Shown: one piece after another, positions 54,001-61,963 of the stretch
Layout of the letters: each line of letters starts with the position of its first letter
Position numbering within the stretch: the stretch's first letter is position 1
Assembly: GCA_045539425.1 (NCBI GenBank)
Contig: JAZQFH010000046.1
Coordinates: forward strand, 4,438 to 68,437
DNA: 64,000 bases
Origin: RUG14871 sp045539425
Lineage (GTDB): Bacteria; Bacillota_I; Bacilli_A; Erysipelotrichales; Erysipelotrichaceae
Reading direction: 5' to 3'
The notes under the pieces: model-generated
The model's database searches: none
Told to the model about the DNA's origin: nothing
The model's input: the letters and a program-made list of their open reading frames with translations, nothing else
Position numbers and translations under genes: made by a program

Positions 54001-54376
54001 GAAGGTAGTCGATTCCCGAGCGTCCGATGATGTCGTCAAAGACTTCAACGCGCTCTTCCTGCGTTGCCGTACTTAAAAAGTCAAACATGCCGCTGGTTAA
54101 AAGCTCGCTTAAATCCCCCAGCATATTCTGGTTTCCGTAATGGAAGATTGATGTCAGCTCCTCCGTATCCTGCTCGTTAGTTTGAAGGATTTCAACAACC
54201 TCACTCAAAGCCTGCTCGCTGCTGGTACGTTGCCGGTAGACGGCTGTCTGATCCTGCATCCGGCGCAGAAAATAGGCAATTAAAAAGGCACCGACAACTA
54301 CCAGAATCGAATTGAAAACAACTTTCGAAAAAAAGTAGGTATTCGCTTTTTTCCGGACCTGCTCATGCTCCGACAT
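51080..54376 (-). CDS. Large fusion of two extracytoplasmic sensor modules with an MscS-type channel
   Basis: 1098 residues, about three to four times the size of a simple MscS. An N-terminal helix (FNSILVVVGAFLIAYFL) is followed by a first extracytoplasmic module of about 280 residues with Cache-like features (DYLLIIDEAGNVIISPTEEFIGKNI). A helix near 315-335 leads to a basic cytoplasmic linker (KKKVFKRKNGG) and a further helix near 370-390. A second, longer Cache-like module follows (FITSIYIFDENGRTIATNTEDW). Then come helices near 705, 800 and 850-935 and the MscS pore and beta domain: GVLSLVIGFGAQSLVKDIIAG and EGEFRVGDIVTINSYRGTVMDIGLRTTKI. It suggests a channel opened or tuned by an external ligand. 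RBS AGGAGGACAAT before ATG 54376. Confidence 0.87.
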   Translation of the reverse strand: MSEHEQVRKKANTYFFSKVVFNSILVVVGAFLIAYFLRRMQDQTAVYRQRTSSEQALSEVVEILQTNEQDTEELTSIFHYGNQNMLGDLSELLTSGMFDFLSTATQEERVEVFDDIIGRSGIDYLLIIDEAGNVIISPTEEFIGKNIMENNMFTFRQVQRLIKGTYSAEEGVVPVYLKSTYGNYYFYSSPLQIGSQTVYLMLGAQANLLDIQIDSLKDVSEVLSRISISNDGFLFAVNPETETFIYYENDGTILTGKSALEAGITKEALSDGYNGMQNILGEKYYCVTKEFNGTTLVCAVAETARIFSNNKYVLFWSISGYILVMLLCLAYAVVVRNDFVRNTVETKKKVFKRKNGGETILNISIFEKVFPLMIFGVLIIFGISFYSQTLLEISESAEKSAIALEDVNARYQESQRNNAIIKDYYQQRFLSTAKLISYLIEEDPSVLNTPTDRYYTKINEDGEREYIYDSEGSILRSVQAAERLKELCANNFITSIYIFDENGRTIATNTEDWYFTLSLNPEDQSYPFQDIIDGKKDELIQSIMEDDTGAQSQYIGVTFRYYTTLDAEGNTVYLSRAQAEGLTGERFANPVHTHRSLLQVEASKEMINRVLSATDASAILSSELLNGGSILLFDTDDAHTCLYSPNRAEIGKSAAELGMSEKIFTGNDYYGFQRYNGERYFEYFHYTGDYFAGSTVPTRSMYATRFVVAAITTLISLVLILFLSGTVTVTTRAEETLYETMSNAELESGLDSAIFNVLLPSGRVAATTKAAARWDNRAIKWIEMSPEQKLLRMLSFVGGILIFYVIITVLGAGRLFGDGSIVRYILSGNWDRGFNIFALSACAIVLMFMSIAVAIFHIPGRIFGSLLGARGETVSHLLLSVIKYGGTLGALFYCLYLLGVDAANLIASAGVLSLVIGFGAQSLVKDIIAGLFIVFEGEFRVGDIVTINSYRGTVMDIGLRTTKIMAADGNIKIYNNSDISGVVNMTKETSIASITVGIEYGEDLDFVEAVLERELPKLAKKNPAILEGPIYGGVKELGQDSVNLVISAKANEKDVYGVKIFMNREILRIFKENNINIPFANVTVSYLEKSPDRTKENE

Positions 54377-54555
54377 AACATTGTCCTCCTGTGGATGGTA
54401 TATGCATTTTAGTTCGAATTGTTACAATAATGGATTATTACCATTTTATCAAAAAACATACCGTTTGATAATAGGATCGATCCCTTTCTGCGTTTTGAAG
54501 AAATGTATTCTGCATGCCTGTTCCCGCCGCAAAGCTCAAAAGCTTTTTCCCCAAA

Positions 54556-54587
54556 GAAAAACCGGAACTCTACATGGGAATTCCGGT
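54556..54587 (-). terminator. Terminator of the ATP synthase operon
   Basis: ACCGGAA (54561-54567) pairs with TTCCGGT (54581-54587), followed on the minus strand by TTTTTC. It is 14 bases after the atpC stop. The remaining 170 bases up to the MscS gene start show nothing else I can name. Confidence 0.85.
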
Positions 54588-54600
54588 GTCTTTTATCTTC

Positions 54601-55005
54601 TTATTCGCTGATTGTCAGCTTCATTTTAAGTTTTCTGAGTTCGTTCTGATAAAGCTCCCTGAGCGCTTCATCCCTGCGGGCTTCTCTGATCTTTGCCTGT
54701 ACCTCTTCGATCTCCATTTCCACTTCCGCACGGTTGATCTCATCCGAACGTTCAATATCATCCACCAGTACGGTAGCCATATTATCCCGGAAATACAGGA
54801 TTCCCTTACCGGAAACGTAGTCGTAGCGGTAGGAGTGCGTGGGAGATTCCAGTCCGATCGTTACCTTTCCAACATCCAGTGTGGTCACGATCGGCATATG
54901 GTTGCTTAAAATACCACGCATCCCTGCCGGCGTAGTCACATTGAGTATCGTGGCCTCCAGTTCATCATAGAGACCGATCGGGGTAATGATCTTAACTTTA
55001 AACAC
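54601..55005 (-). CDS. atpC: ATP synthase F1 epsilon subunit
   Basis: 134 residues. It starts at a GTG (55005) with TAGGAGTATAAC upstream, the site lying inside the end of atpD. N-terminal beta sandwich (VTTPAGMRGILSNHMPIVTTLDVGKV) and C-terminal helical hairpin (RAEVEMEIEEVQAKIREARRDEALRELYQNELRKLKMKL). It is the rotor stalk regulator. Last gene of the atp operon. Confidence 0.96.
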   Translation of the reverse strand: MFKVKIITPIGLYDELEATILNVTTPAGMRGILSNHMPIVTTLDVGKVTIGLESPTHSYRYDYVSGKGILYFRDNMATVLVDDIERSDEINRAEVEMEIEEVQAKIREARRDEALRELYQNELRKLKMKLTISE

Positions 55006-55006
55006 G

Positions 55007-56404
55007 TTATACTCCTAAACGTTTTGCCTTTTCACGGGCTTCGTCTACACTGCCCACCATCATGAAGGCCTGCTCCGGAAGATCATCGCATTCCCCGTTC
55101 AGAATGGAACGGAAGGAGCGGACCGTTTCCGCAACCGGGACATATTTACCGGAAATACCCGTAAACTGCTCCGCCACATTCAGCGGCTGCGAGAGGAAGT
55201 TACGGATACGACGGGCACGGTTGATGATGACCTTGTCTTCATCGCTCAGCTCATCCATGCCGAGGATGGAAATGATATCCTGCAGTTCCTTATAGCGCTG
55301 TAGGATCTGCTGCACTTCACGGGCAACCTGGTAGTGTTCCTGTCCCACCACGAGCGGGTCCAGCATACGGCTGGTGGAATTCAGCGGGTCAACCGCCGGA
55401 TAGATTCCCAGTGCCGCAATGGAACGGTCCAGAACCGTCTTGGAATCCAGGTGCGTGAACGCTGTCGCTGGAGCCGGGTCCGTCAGGTCATCGGCCGGTA
55501 CGTAAACCGCCTGAATGGAAGTGATGGCACCTTTGTCCGTAGAAGTGATGCGCTCCTGTAATTGGCCCATTTCCGTGGAAAGTGTCGGCTGGTAACCGAC
55601 AGCACTCGGCATTCTGCCAAGTAATGCGGAAACTTCCGAGCCTGCCTGAGTGAAACGGAAGATATTGTCGATGAATAAGAGCACGTCCTGCTCCTGCTCA
55701 TCGCGGTAATATTCCGCCATGGTCAAACCGGTTAAAGCCACGCGCATTCTGGCGCCCGGGGATTCATTCATCTGCCCGTAGACCAGAACCGTGTTCTCCA
55801 GAACACCGGATTCTTTCATTTCGTTATATAAGTCGTTGCCTTCTCTGGTGCGTTCACCGACACCGGCAACCACCGATAAGCCATGATGCTCAATGGCGAT
55901 ATTGTGGATCATCTCCTGCATTAAGACCGTCTTGCCGACACCGGCTCCGCCGAACAAACCGACCTTGCCGCCGCGGGCGTACGGGCATAAGAGGTCAATA
56001 ACTTTTAAGCCGGTTTCCAGAATGGCGGAGTTGGTCTGCTGCTGGGCAAAGGTTGGAGCGGCTCTGTGGATCGGACGGCGCGGAATACTGTTCGGGATCT
56101 CGCCGAGATTGTCGATCGGATCCCCGAGAACATTAAACATTCTGCCCAGGATCTCATTTCCTACCGGAACGGAGATCGGAGCTCCCGTATCCAAAGCTTC
56201 CAGACCCCGCTGCAGGCCGTCTGTCGGAGACATCGCAATACAGCGCACGACATCGTTTCCGATATGCTGGGCAACCTCGACCGTGATCTTTGTGCCTTCG
56301 TTTTCAATTAAGATGGCATTCTGCAGTGCCGGCATGTGGTCCTTTTCAAAACGGATATCCACGACCGGACCGATCACCTGTATAATTTTACCGATATTCG
56401 CCAT
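55007..56404 (-). CDS. atpD: ATP synthase F1 beta subunit
   Basis: 465 residues. Catalytic P-loop GGAGVGKTVLMQEMI, catalytic Glu in GERTREGNDLY, DELSEED-like DELSDEDK segment near the C-terminus (a stretch also known from clostridial and Firmicutes beta subunits). It forms the catalytic sites with alpha. RBS GAGGAG before the ATG; 4 bases after atpG. Confidence 0.98.
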   Translation of the reverse strand: MANIGKIIQVIGPVVDIRFEKDHMPALQNAILIENEGTKITVEVAQHIGNDVVRCIAMSPTDGLQRGLEALDTGAPISVPVGNEILGRMFNVLGDPIDNLGEIPNSIPRRPIHRAAPTFAQQQTNSAILETGLKVIDLLCPYARGGKVGLFGGAGVGKTVLMQEMIHNIAIEHHGLSVVAGVGERTREGNDLYNEMKESGVLENTVLVYGQMNESPGARMRVALTGLTMAEYYRDEQEQDVLLFIDNIFRFTQAGSEVSALLGRMPSAVGYQPTLSTEMGQLQERITSTDKGAITSIQAVYVPADDLTDPAPATAFTHLDSKTVLDRSIAALGIYPAVDPLNSTSRMLDPLVVGQEHYQVAREVQQILQRYKELQDIISILGMDELSDEDKVIINRARRIRNFLSQPLNVAEQFTGISGKYVPVAETVRSFRSILNGECDDLPEQAFMMVGSVDEAREKAKRLGV

Positions 56405-56407
56405 GTA

Positions 56408-57250
56408 CTACTCCTCCTTTAACGCATCCGCAGCCGAGATGATTTCCGTGATTTCCTGGGTAATCGCCGTCTGCCTTGCCTGGTTGTATTCTAACGTTAA
56501 TTCTTCTATCATCTTTTCCGCATTGTCGTTGGCACTTTCCATCGCCATTCTCCGGCTGCTCTGCTCGGAGGTTGTGGAATCGAGATAGGCATTGTAGAGT
56601 TCGGATTTCACATACATCGGAATCAGGTCGTCCAGAATCTCTTCCGGGGACGGTTCGTAGATGATGTCCACCGCGGAATCCGATGCATTGTTTTTGATCG
56701 GGATCACCCGGATCTTTGTCGGCTCATATACCATCGTATTAAAGAACTTGGTATAGATGATGCGGATCGATGTGATCTCGTGATTGATATAGCGGACGAG
56801 CTGCCGGTCCATCATGTCCGCCAGCATGTCGTAATCCACTTCATCGATATGGATGGGCTCTTTCTGGATGGGATAGTTCTCACGCAAAAGCTGCGCGTGC
56901 AGCTTGGAGCCGATGAGGATGATCTCCCCGCTCTTTTCCAGCTCCTTTTCCAGGTAGTTGGCCATATTGATGTTGTATCCTCCGCAAAGACCCAGATCGG
57001 AACAGAAAACAAATGTCAGCGGATTGGTGTCTTCCGTGATGGTCAGATATTTGTTTTCCACCTCCGAAGAGTGCATTAAAATATCCGTTACCACTAACGA
57101 AAGATTGTTCGCATATTCCTGATTCTGTTCCAGAAGGTGCCGCTGCCGCCGGAGCTTGCTGACGGCAACCAGTTCCATGGCTCCCGTGATCTTGCGGGTT
57201 GCCTGAATGGAGCGGATCCTTCCCTTGATTGTCTGCAGAGTTTTTGCCAT
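56408..57250 (-). CDS. atpG: ATP synthase F1 gamma subunit
   Basis: 280 residues. N-terminal helix IKGRIRSIQATRKITGAMELVAVSKLRR and C-terminal helix MAMESANDNAEKMIEELTLEYNQARQTAITQEITEI form the coiled-coil rotor shaft. FVFCSDLGLCGGYNINMANYL marks the central domain. Normal length. Three bases separate it from atpA. Confidence 0.97.
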   Translation of the reverse strand: MAKTLQTIKGRIRSIQATRKITGAMELVAVSKLRRQRHLLEQNQEYANNLSLVVTDILMHSSEVENKYLTITEDTNPLTFVFCSDLGLCGGYNINMANYLEKELEKSGEIILIGSKLHAQLLRENYPIQKEPIHIDEVDYDMLADMMDRQLVRYINHEITSIRIIYTKFFNTMVYEPTKIRVIPIKNNASDSAVDIIYEPSPEEILDDLIPMYVKSELYNAYLDSTTSEQSSRRMAMESANDNAEKMIEELTLEYNQARQTAITQEITEIISAADALKEE

Positions 57251-57253
57251 AGC

Positions 57254-58768
57254 TTATCCTTCAGAGAAGAAGCGCTGATTGAAGCTGTCAATCGCATCCG
57301 TCAGCTCTTCCGTAATATCTTCGTTGAATGACTGGTTTTCCGAAAGTTCGTCTAACAGGGTTTTCTCATTTGCATGAAGATAATGCAAGAGTTCATCCTG
57401 ATAGCGCAACATGTCGAAAACCTCAACATCCTTGCACATGCCGTTTTCCACCGCAAAGAGGACCAGAACCTGATCCAGCGTGGTCATCGGCTGATACTGC
57501 GGCTGTTTCAGGATTTCCGTCAGGCGCTTGCCGTGCTCAATGACGGAACGCGTCGCCGGGTCCAGGTCGCTGCCGAACTGGGAGAAGGCCAGCATTTCCT
57601 GATACTGAGCCAGTTCCAGCTTCATGCTCTTGGAAACCTGCTTCATCATGCGCACCTGCGCACTGGAGCCGACACGGCTGACCGAGAGACCGCTGTCCAC
57701 TGCCGGACGCACGCCGCTGTTGAATAATTCCGTCTGTAAGAACAGCTGGCCGTCCGTAATGGAAATGACGTTGGTCGGGATGTATGCACTGATATCCCCG
57801 GCCTGTGTTTCAATAATCGGCAGGGCCGTCAGAGATCCTCCGCCGTAATCTTCATTTAATTTGGCTGCACGCTCCAAAAGTCTGGAGTGCAGATAGAAGA
57901 CATCCCCCGGATAGGCTTCTCTTCCTGGAGGACGCCGTAATAACAGGGACATGGCACGGTAGGCCACGGCATGCTTGCTTAAATCGTCATAGACAATTAA
58001 GACATCCTTGCCTTCTTCCATCCATTCCTCCCCGATGGCACATCCCGCATACGGGGTGATGTACTGCAATGGAGAAGAGTCACTGGCCGTTGAGACAACG
58101 ACCGTGGTATATTCCATGGCCCCGGCAACACGCAACTTTTCCACGATCTGAGCGACTGTGGAAGCTTTCTGTCCGATGGCAACATAGATACAGTAGACCT
58201 GTTTGCCCTTCTGATTGATGATCGTATCGATGGCGATGGCCGTCTTTCCCGTCTGGCGGTCGCCGATAATCAGCTCACGCTGTCCCTTGCCAATCGGAAT
58301 CATGGAGTCAATGACCTTGATTCCCGTCTGCAGCGGCTGCTTGACGCTTTCCCGGCTCATGACGCCCGGAGCCACCCGTTCGATCGGACGGGTCTTTGTA
58401 CTCTTGATCGGGCCGGCTTCATCGATCGGCTGACCCAGCGCATTGACCACACGTCCCAGCATCTCATCCCCGACCGGGACTTCCACGACACGCTTGGTTC
58501 TCTTCACGCTGTCGCCTTCCTTGACCAGGCTGTCATCTCCCATGATGACCGCGCCGACGATGTTTTCTTCCAGGTTCAGTGCCATACCGTAAACTTCATC
58601 ATTAAAAAGAATCAGCTCGTTCGCCATAACGGAATTGAGTCCCCTGACTAAGGCGATTCCGTCGCCGACCGTTTTGACCACGCCGACATCATCGACGCTG
58701 ACCTCATTTTTAAATTCACTGATCTGCTTCTTAATGAGTGAGGAAATATCTCTTGTATTTAATTCCAT
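57254..58768 (-). CDS. atpA: ATP synthase F1 alpha subunit
   Basis: 504 residues. P-loop GDRQTGKTAIAIDTI, regulatory nucleotide site, VGSSAQVRMMKQVSKSMKLELAQYQEMLAFSQFGSDLD and the N-terminal crown domain are all present. RBS AAGGCGGTGG before ATG 58768. Full length. Confidence 0.98.
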   Translation of the reverse strand: MELNTRDISSLIKKQISEFKNEVSVDDVGVVKTVGDGIALVRGLNSVMANELILFNDEVYGMALNLEENIVGAVIMGDDSLVKEGDSVKRTKRVVEVPVGDEMLGRVVNALGQPIDEAGPIKSTKTRPIERVAPGVMSRESVKQPLQTGIKVIDSMIPIGKGQRELIIGDRQTGKTAIAIDTIINQKGKQVYCIYVAIGQKASTVAQIVEKLRVAGAMEYTTVVVSTASDSSPLQYITPYAGCAIGEEWMEEGKDVLIVYDDLSKHAVAYRAMSLLLRRPPGREAYPGDVFYLHSRLLERAAKLNEDYGGGSLTALPIIETQAGDISAYIPTNVISITDGQLFLQTELFNSGVRPAVDSGLSVSRVGSSAQVRMMKQVSKSMKLELAQYQEMLAFSQFGSDLDPATRSVIEHGKRLTEILKQPQYQPMTTLDQVLVLFAVENGMCKDVEVFDMLRYQDELLHYLHANEKTLLDELSENQSFNEDITEELTDAIDSFNQRFFSEG

Positions 58769-58781
58769 GAACCCACCGCCT

Positions 58782-59150
58782 TTATTTGAGTAAGTCCGCT
58801 TTCATCTCATCCACCCGGTTCTTTAGTGAGGCGTCAATGACCTTGTTGTCACAGACGATCTTAAAGCCGGAGATGAGCGAAGGATCGATCTTATTCTCCA
58901 GAACCACATCCTGGTTCAGTTTTTTCTCTGCGAATGCCGTGATGGCTTTCATTTCTTCCGTGTCCAGCTTACGCACGGAATAAACGACGCCCTTCATCTT
59001 GCCGTCCGCACTCTCTTTGCTGAGCTTTTCATACGTCTTGTTGACGAGTTTAAAAGCATCGAGAATATTCTCCAGCTCTGCCGGAGTTTTACTTTCTTTT
59101 AACAAATCATAAAGTGTATCGGAGAACTTTTCCTTGTCAAAACCGCTCAT
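58782..59150 (-). CDS. atpH: ATP synthase F1 delta subunit, short form
   Basis: 122 residues where about 175-185 are usual. The C-terminal part is recognisable (GVVYSVRKLDTEEMKAITAFAEKKLNQ, DPSLISGFKIVCDNKVIDASLKNRVDEM). The N-terminal helical bundle, which holds the alpha-subunit crown, is reduced to about 50 residues. The gene fits tightly between atpF and atpA with no frameshift remains upstream, so it is a shortened functional form and not a broken gene. Confidence 0.9.
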   Translation of the reverse strand: MSGFDKEKFSDTLYDLLKESKTPAELENILDAFKLVNKTYEKLSKESADGKMKGVVYSVRKLDTEEMKAITAFAEKKLNQDVVLENKIDPSLISGFKIVCDNKVIDASLKNRVDEMKADLLK

Positions 59151-59152
59151 GA

Positions 59153-59656
59153 TCAGTTCTCTTTCAGGAAGTTTTCAATATACTCCCTGTCTTTCTTTTC
59201 GTCCACTTTTTCGTTTAACAGTTTTTCGGCAGCCAGAAGAGCGACATCGACGATCTCCTTCTGTACTTCCTTTTCCATTTCAGCGCGTTCCAAAGCAAGT
59301 TTTTCTTTGGCCTGCTTTGTCATCTGCTCCGTTTCTTCTCTGGCTTCTTCCAGCAGTTTTTCCTTCGCCTTTGCGCCTTCGACTCTGCTGTCTTCGACGA
59401 TCTGGCGGGCTTCTGCCTGCGCTTTGGAGATGTTATCCTCCGCTTCTTTCCTTAACTCTTCCGCTTCCGCATTCTTGCGGTCGGCTTCTTCCAGTTTCCC
59501 CTGCTCATAGGCGGCACGGGTTTCCAGAATCTTGCGGACCGGATTCCATGCCAGCTTTTTCAGCAGGACAAAAAGCAGGAAAGTAGCGCAGAGCTGGGTC
59601 ACCAAAGTCAAAAGATTCGGCAGCAAAAGCTCCAGAATATCAACTTCGATTTTCAT
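59153..59656 (-). CDS. atpF: ATP synthase Fo b subunit
   Basis: 167 residues. N-terminal helix (LLPNLLTLVTQLCATFLLFVLLKKLAW) followed by RKILETRAAYEQGKLEEADRKNAEAEELRKEAEDN, a long charged coiled coil that acts as the outer stalk. RBS AGGAGAAATC. Between atpE and atpH. Confidence 0.96.
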   Translation of the reverse strand: MKIEVDILELLLPNLLTLVTQLCATFLLFVLLKKLAWNPVRKILETRAAYEQGKLEEADRKNAEAEELRKEAEDNISKAQAEARQIVEDSRVEGAKAKEKLLEEAREETEQMTKQAKEKLALERAEMEKEVQKEIVDVALLAAEKLLNEKVDEKKDREYIENFLKEN

Positions 59657-59672
59657 ATGATTTCTCCTGAGA

Positions 59673-59903
59673 CTATGCGCCTAAAACGAAGATAATTAAT
59701 AAGGCAACCAGTAATCCGTAAATCGCGCAGGTTTCAGAAACAGCGGCACCGATGATAGCCATGGAACGGATCTCATTGGCAGCTTCCGGATTCTTTGCGA
59801 TGCCGTCAACTGCGTGCATAGCGACTTTTGCTTCGTTGATACCAGTAACGAAGCCTTCCCAGACTGCGATTGCGGCGGCGATTGCGATAATACCTTTTTC
59901 CAT
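59673..59903 (-). CDS. atpE: ATP synthase Fo c subunit, predicted Na+-binding with two carboxylates
   Basis: 76 residues, two helices. The outer-helix ion site reads VSETCAIYG: Glu57 (equivalent to Glu65 in Na+-type rings), Thr58 and Tyr62. In the first helix Glu24 (GINEAKVA) aligns with position 32, normally Gln in Na+ rings and Glu in the two-carboxylate ring of Fusobacterium nucleatum. The loop KNPEA is the usual polar loop. The first helix lacks the usual glycine-rich motif and carries Trp15-Glu16. RBS AGGAGGAAATT. The ion choice is inferred from these residues. Confidence 0.93.
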   Translation of the reverse strand: MEKGIIAIAAAIAVWEGFVTGINEAKVAMHAVDGIAKNPEAANEIRSMAIIGAAVSETCAIYGLLVALLIIFVLGA

Positions 59904-59917
59904 AATTTCCTCCTGTA

Positions 59918-60598
59918 TTATTCCTTTGGGAGTTCTTTCCCAATGAACATGATTGTTAATGTAATGAAGATGTAGGCCTGTAAGACACCGGCAAACAGGT
60001 CAAAGTAAGCGTGGAAGACAGGTGCCAGAGCCACCCCTAAGAAGTTGAATTGTCCAATGACAGGAATCGCCTTGGAAATCGTGGCAGTTCCGGCATAGAT
60101 GATCTGCATGATAATGCTGCCGGCGATGATGTTACAGCACAGCCTCATGGACAGCGATAAGAGCGGGGAAATCTTGCTGATGATATTCATCACCACAAAC
60201 GGCGCGACCGGCTCAAACAGGGAATGAACATAGTTCTTGACCCCGTTGTACTTGATGGAGTTAAACTCAATCAGGCAGACCGTGATGCCCGCCAAAGCCA
60301 GGGTAACACTCAGATTGGACGTCGGGTTTTCAAATCCCAGCAAGCCGGAAATGTTCGCCAGGAAAATGTAGGCGAAGATCGAGCCGATATACGGACCGAG
60401 GTTCTCGGCAATTTCCGGATTGGTGTCCTTTCTGCACATGTCATCCACCATCTGCACCGCCATGATCATCAGAAGAACCAGACCCTTCGGTTTCTCCATC
60501 GGATCGTAATTTTTCAGTTTCTGATGAATGATCAGAAGCAGGACAATGAGGATTCCCGTTACCGCAAAGATATAAGGAACAACACTTTGTACTTTCAT
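59918..60598 (-). CDS. atpB: ATP synthase Fo a subunit
   Basis: 226 residues, five to six helices. The essential Arg is in LSLSMRLCCNIIAGSIIM; PTSNLSVTLALAG and the C-terminal PVFHAYFDLFAGVLQAYIFITLTIMFIG are typical. It forms the ion half-channels next to the c-ring. Preceded by AAGGGATGATG; starts 4 bases after atpI. Confidence 0.95.
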   Translation of the reverse strand: MKVQSVVPYIFAVTGILIVLLLIIHQKLKNYDPMEKPKGLVLLMIMAVQMVDDMCRKDTNPEIAENLGPYIGSIFAYIFLANISGLLGFENPTSNLSVTLALAGITVCLIEFNSIKYNGVKNYVHSLFEPVAPFVVMNIISKISPLLSLSMRLCCNIIAGSIIMQIIYAGTATISKAIPVIGQFNFLGVALAPVFHAYFDLFAGVLQAYIFITLTIMFIGKELPKE

Positions 60599-60602
60599 AA
60601 CA

Positions 60603-60932
60603 TCATCCCTTTCTTAAAAAACCGGATACATAGAAGCAGAATTTCGGAATCATGAGTCCGGCGAATGCTCCTATGATATGAAACATATCAGGATAAAAGG
60701 CTGAGACGACAAGCGGGATGCAGAGAAAGAGCATCCGTATAATCTGGCTGAGCGCCACACTTGTGTCTCCCGAGATCATCTTGTCGATGTCCCGGATCAA
60801 GTGATAGAGGTAGATCACGGAAAAGACATATCCGAATAAGATCCCTCTTGTTACACTTGGCTCAATAAAAAGGAAAACGAGCGCTGCCAGAGCGGCAACG
60901 ATCGTTGGCATTAACAGTTTTTTATATGGCAT
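60603..60932 (-). CDS. atpI: ATP synthase assembly protein AtpI-like
   Basis: 109 residues with four predicted helices (IVAALAALVFLFIEP, GILFGYVFSVIYLYHLI, MLFLCIPLVVSAFYP, IGAFAGLMIPKFCFYVSGFL). Sequence is weakly conserved in this family, so the name rests on size, topology and place before atpB. The ATG shares its A with the TAA of upp. Confidence 0.75.
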   Translation of the reverse strand: MPYKKLLMPTIVAALAALVFLFIEPSVTRGILFGYVFSVIYLYHLIRDIDKMISGDTSVALSQIIRMLFLCIPLVVSAFYPDMFHIIGAFAGLMIPKFCFYVSGFLRKG

Positions 60933-61552
60933 TACTTTGTTCCGAAGATTCTGTCGCCAGCATCTCCCAAACCAGGAACAATATAGCCAATTTCATTCAG
61001 CTTTTCATCCAGTGCCGCTAAGTAAATATCAACATCCGGATGATCTTCCTGAATTCTCTTAACGCCTTCCGGAGCGCCGACTAAGCAGACCAGCTTGATC
61101 TGTTTGGCTCCGCGTTCTTTAATCTTTGTCAAAGCTGCACTGGCGCTTCCGCCGGTTGCGAGCATCGGATCCAGTACCATGACGACCGCTTCATCGAGAT
61201 TCTTCGGGAATTTTGCGAAGTACTCCACCGGTTCCAGCGTTTCCTCATCACGGTACATGCCGATAAAGCCGACCTTGGCTGTCGGAATCAGATTCCGGAT
61301 TCCGCTGACCATGCCCATGCCGGCACGCAGAATCGGTACCAGGACCACTTCCTTGGCCAGTTCATATGTATGACAGATTCCCATCGGAGTTTTGACGTCT
61401 TTTTCCTTTAACGGCAAGTCTCTGGAGATCTCGTAAGCCATTAATCCGGCAATTTCATCCAGCTGCTGGCTGAAATCTTTCGTTCCTGTTTTTTCATCAC
61501 GCATGATTGCCAGCTTATGTGTAATCAGCGGATGATTCAGTAATGTAAACAT
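60932..61552 (-). CDS. upp: Uracil phosphoribosyltransferase
   Basis: 206 residues. NHPLITHKLAIMRDEKTGTKDF at the N-terminus, VPILRAGMGMV, VMVLDPMLATGGSASAAL (PRPP-binding motif) and the C-terminal GYIVPGLGDAGDRIFGT are all present. It makes UMP from uracil and PRPP. In many Firmicutes it lies just upstream of the atp operon, as here (one-base overlap with atpI). AGGAGGAAGAGG before the ATG. Confidence 0.97.
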   Translation of the reverse strand: MFTLLNHPLITHKLAIMRDEKTGTKDFSQQLDEIAGLMAYEISRDLPLKEKDVKTPMGICHTYELAKEVVLVPILRAGMGMVSGIRNLIPTAKVGFIGMYRDEETLEPVEYFAKFPKNLDEAVVMVLDPMLATGGSASAALTKIKERGAKQIKLVCLVGAPEGVKRIQEDHPDVDIYLAALDEKLNEIGYIVPGLGDAGDRIFGTK

Positions 61553-61579
61553 CCCTCTTCCTCCTGATATGATTGAATT

Positions 61580-61801
61580 TTATCTGTAAGAAATTATACC
61601 AATATTTAATTTGTTTGGGTAGTATTTTCGGACCCTTCCACAAGTGCTCCAAATGTTTTTCACGTGTCTTTCACAAATAACAGAATCCCTTTTTTCGAAC
61701 CTCTTTTTTTCTCCTGCCTGCGCTTTATGGAGAGAATTGAATGTATCATTTACAGATTTGTTTGGTAGCCAAAAAAACCATGGTAGCAATTCGACAATCA
61801 T
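61580..61801 (-). CDS. Possible small basic protein, 73 codons
   Basis: ATG at 61801 with a good site (ATGGAGGTAAAC). The product starts MIVELLPWFFWLPNKSVND, then is rich in Lys and Arg with two Cys. No family recognised. Against it: the last codons overlap the upp promoter and base composition is AT-rich. Kept as a doubtful gene because of the ribosome binding site. Confidence 0.3.
   Translation of the reverse strand: MIVELLPWFFWLPNKSVNDTFNSLHKAQAGEKKRFEKRDSVICERHVKNIWSTCGRVRKYYPNKLNIGIISYR
61593..61601 (-). promoter_or_regulatory. Extended -10 promoter of the upp-atp operon
   Basis: TGGTATAAT on the minus strand (61601-61593), about 40 bases before the upp start codon. The -35 region is poor (TACCCA), as expected for extended -10 promoters. 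Confidence 0.6.
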
Positions 61802-61860
61802 GTGTTTACCTCCATTCGTATTATCGGTATCACGCAAAAACTGAACCTTTCCAGGTACAA

Positions 61861-61904
61861 TATACAAGCAAAATATGTGCATAGTCACAAATTTTGCTTG
61901 TATA
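61861..61904. repeat. 14-base perfect inverted repeat
   Basis: TATACAAGCAAAAT (61861-61874) and ATTTTGCTTGTATA (61891-61904), 16 bases apart. AT-rich, no T run after it on either side. It lies 60 bases upstream of the small ORF at 61964 and may be an operator. Confidence 0.7.
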
Positions 61905-61963
61905 TATTGCTATTTTCGATAAAACATAAGCGATATCCACACATCGTAAAGGAGGATGCCTAT

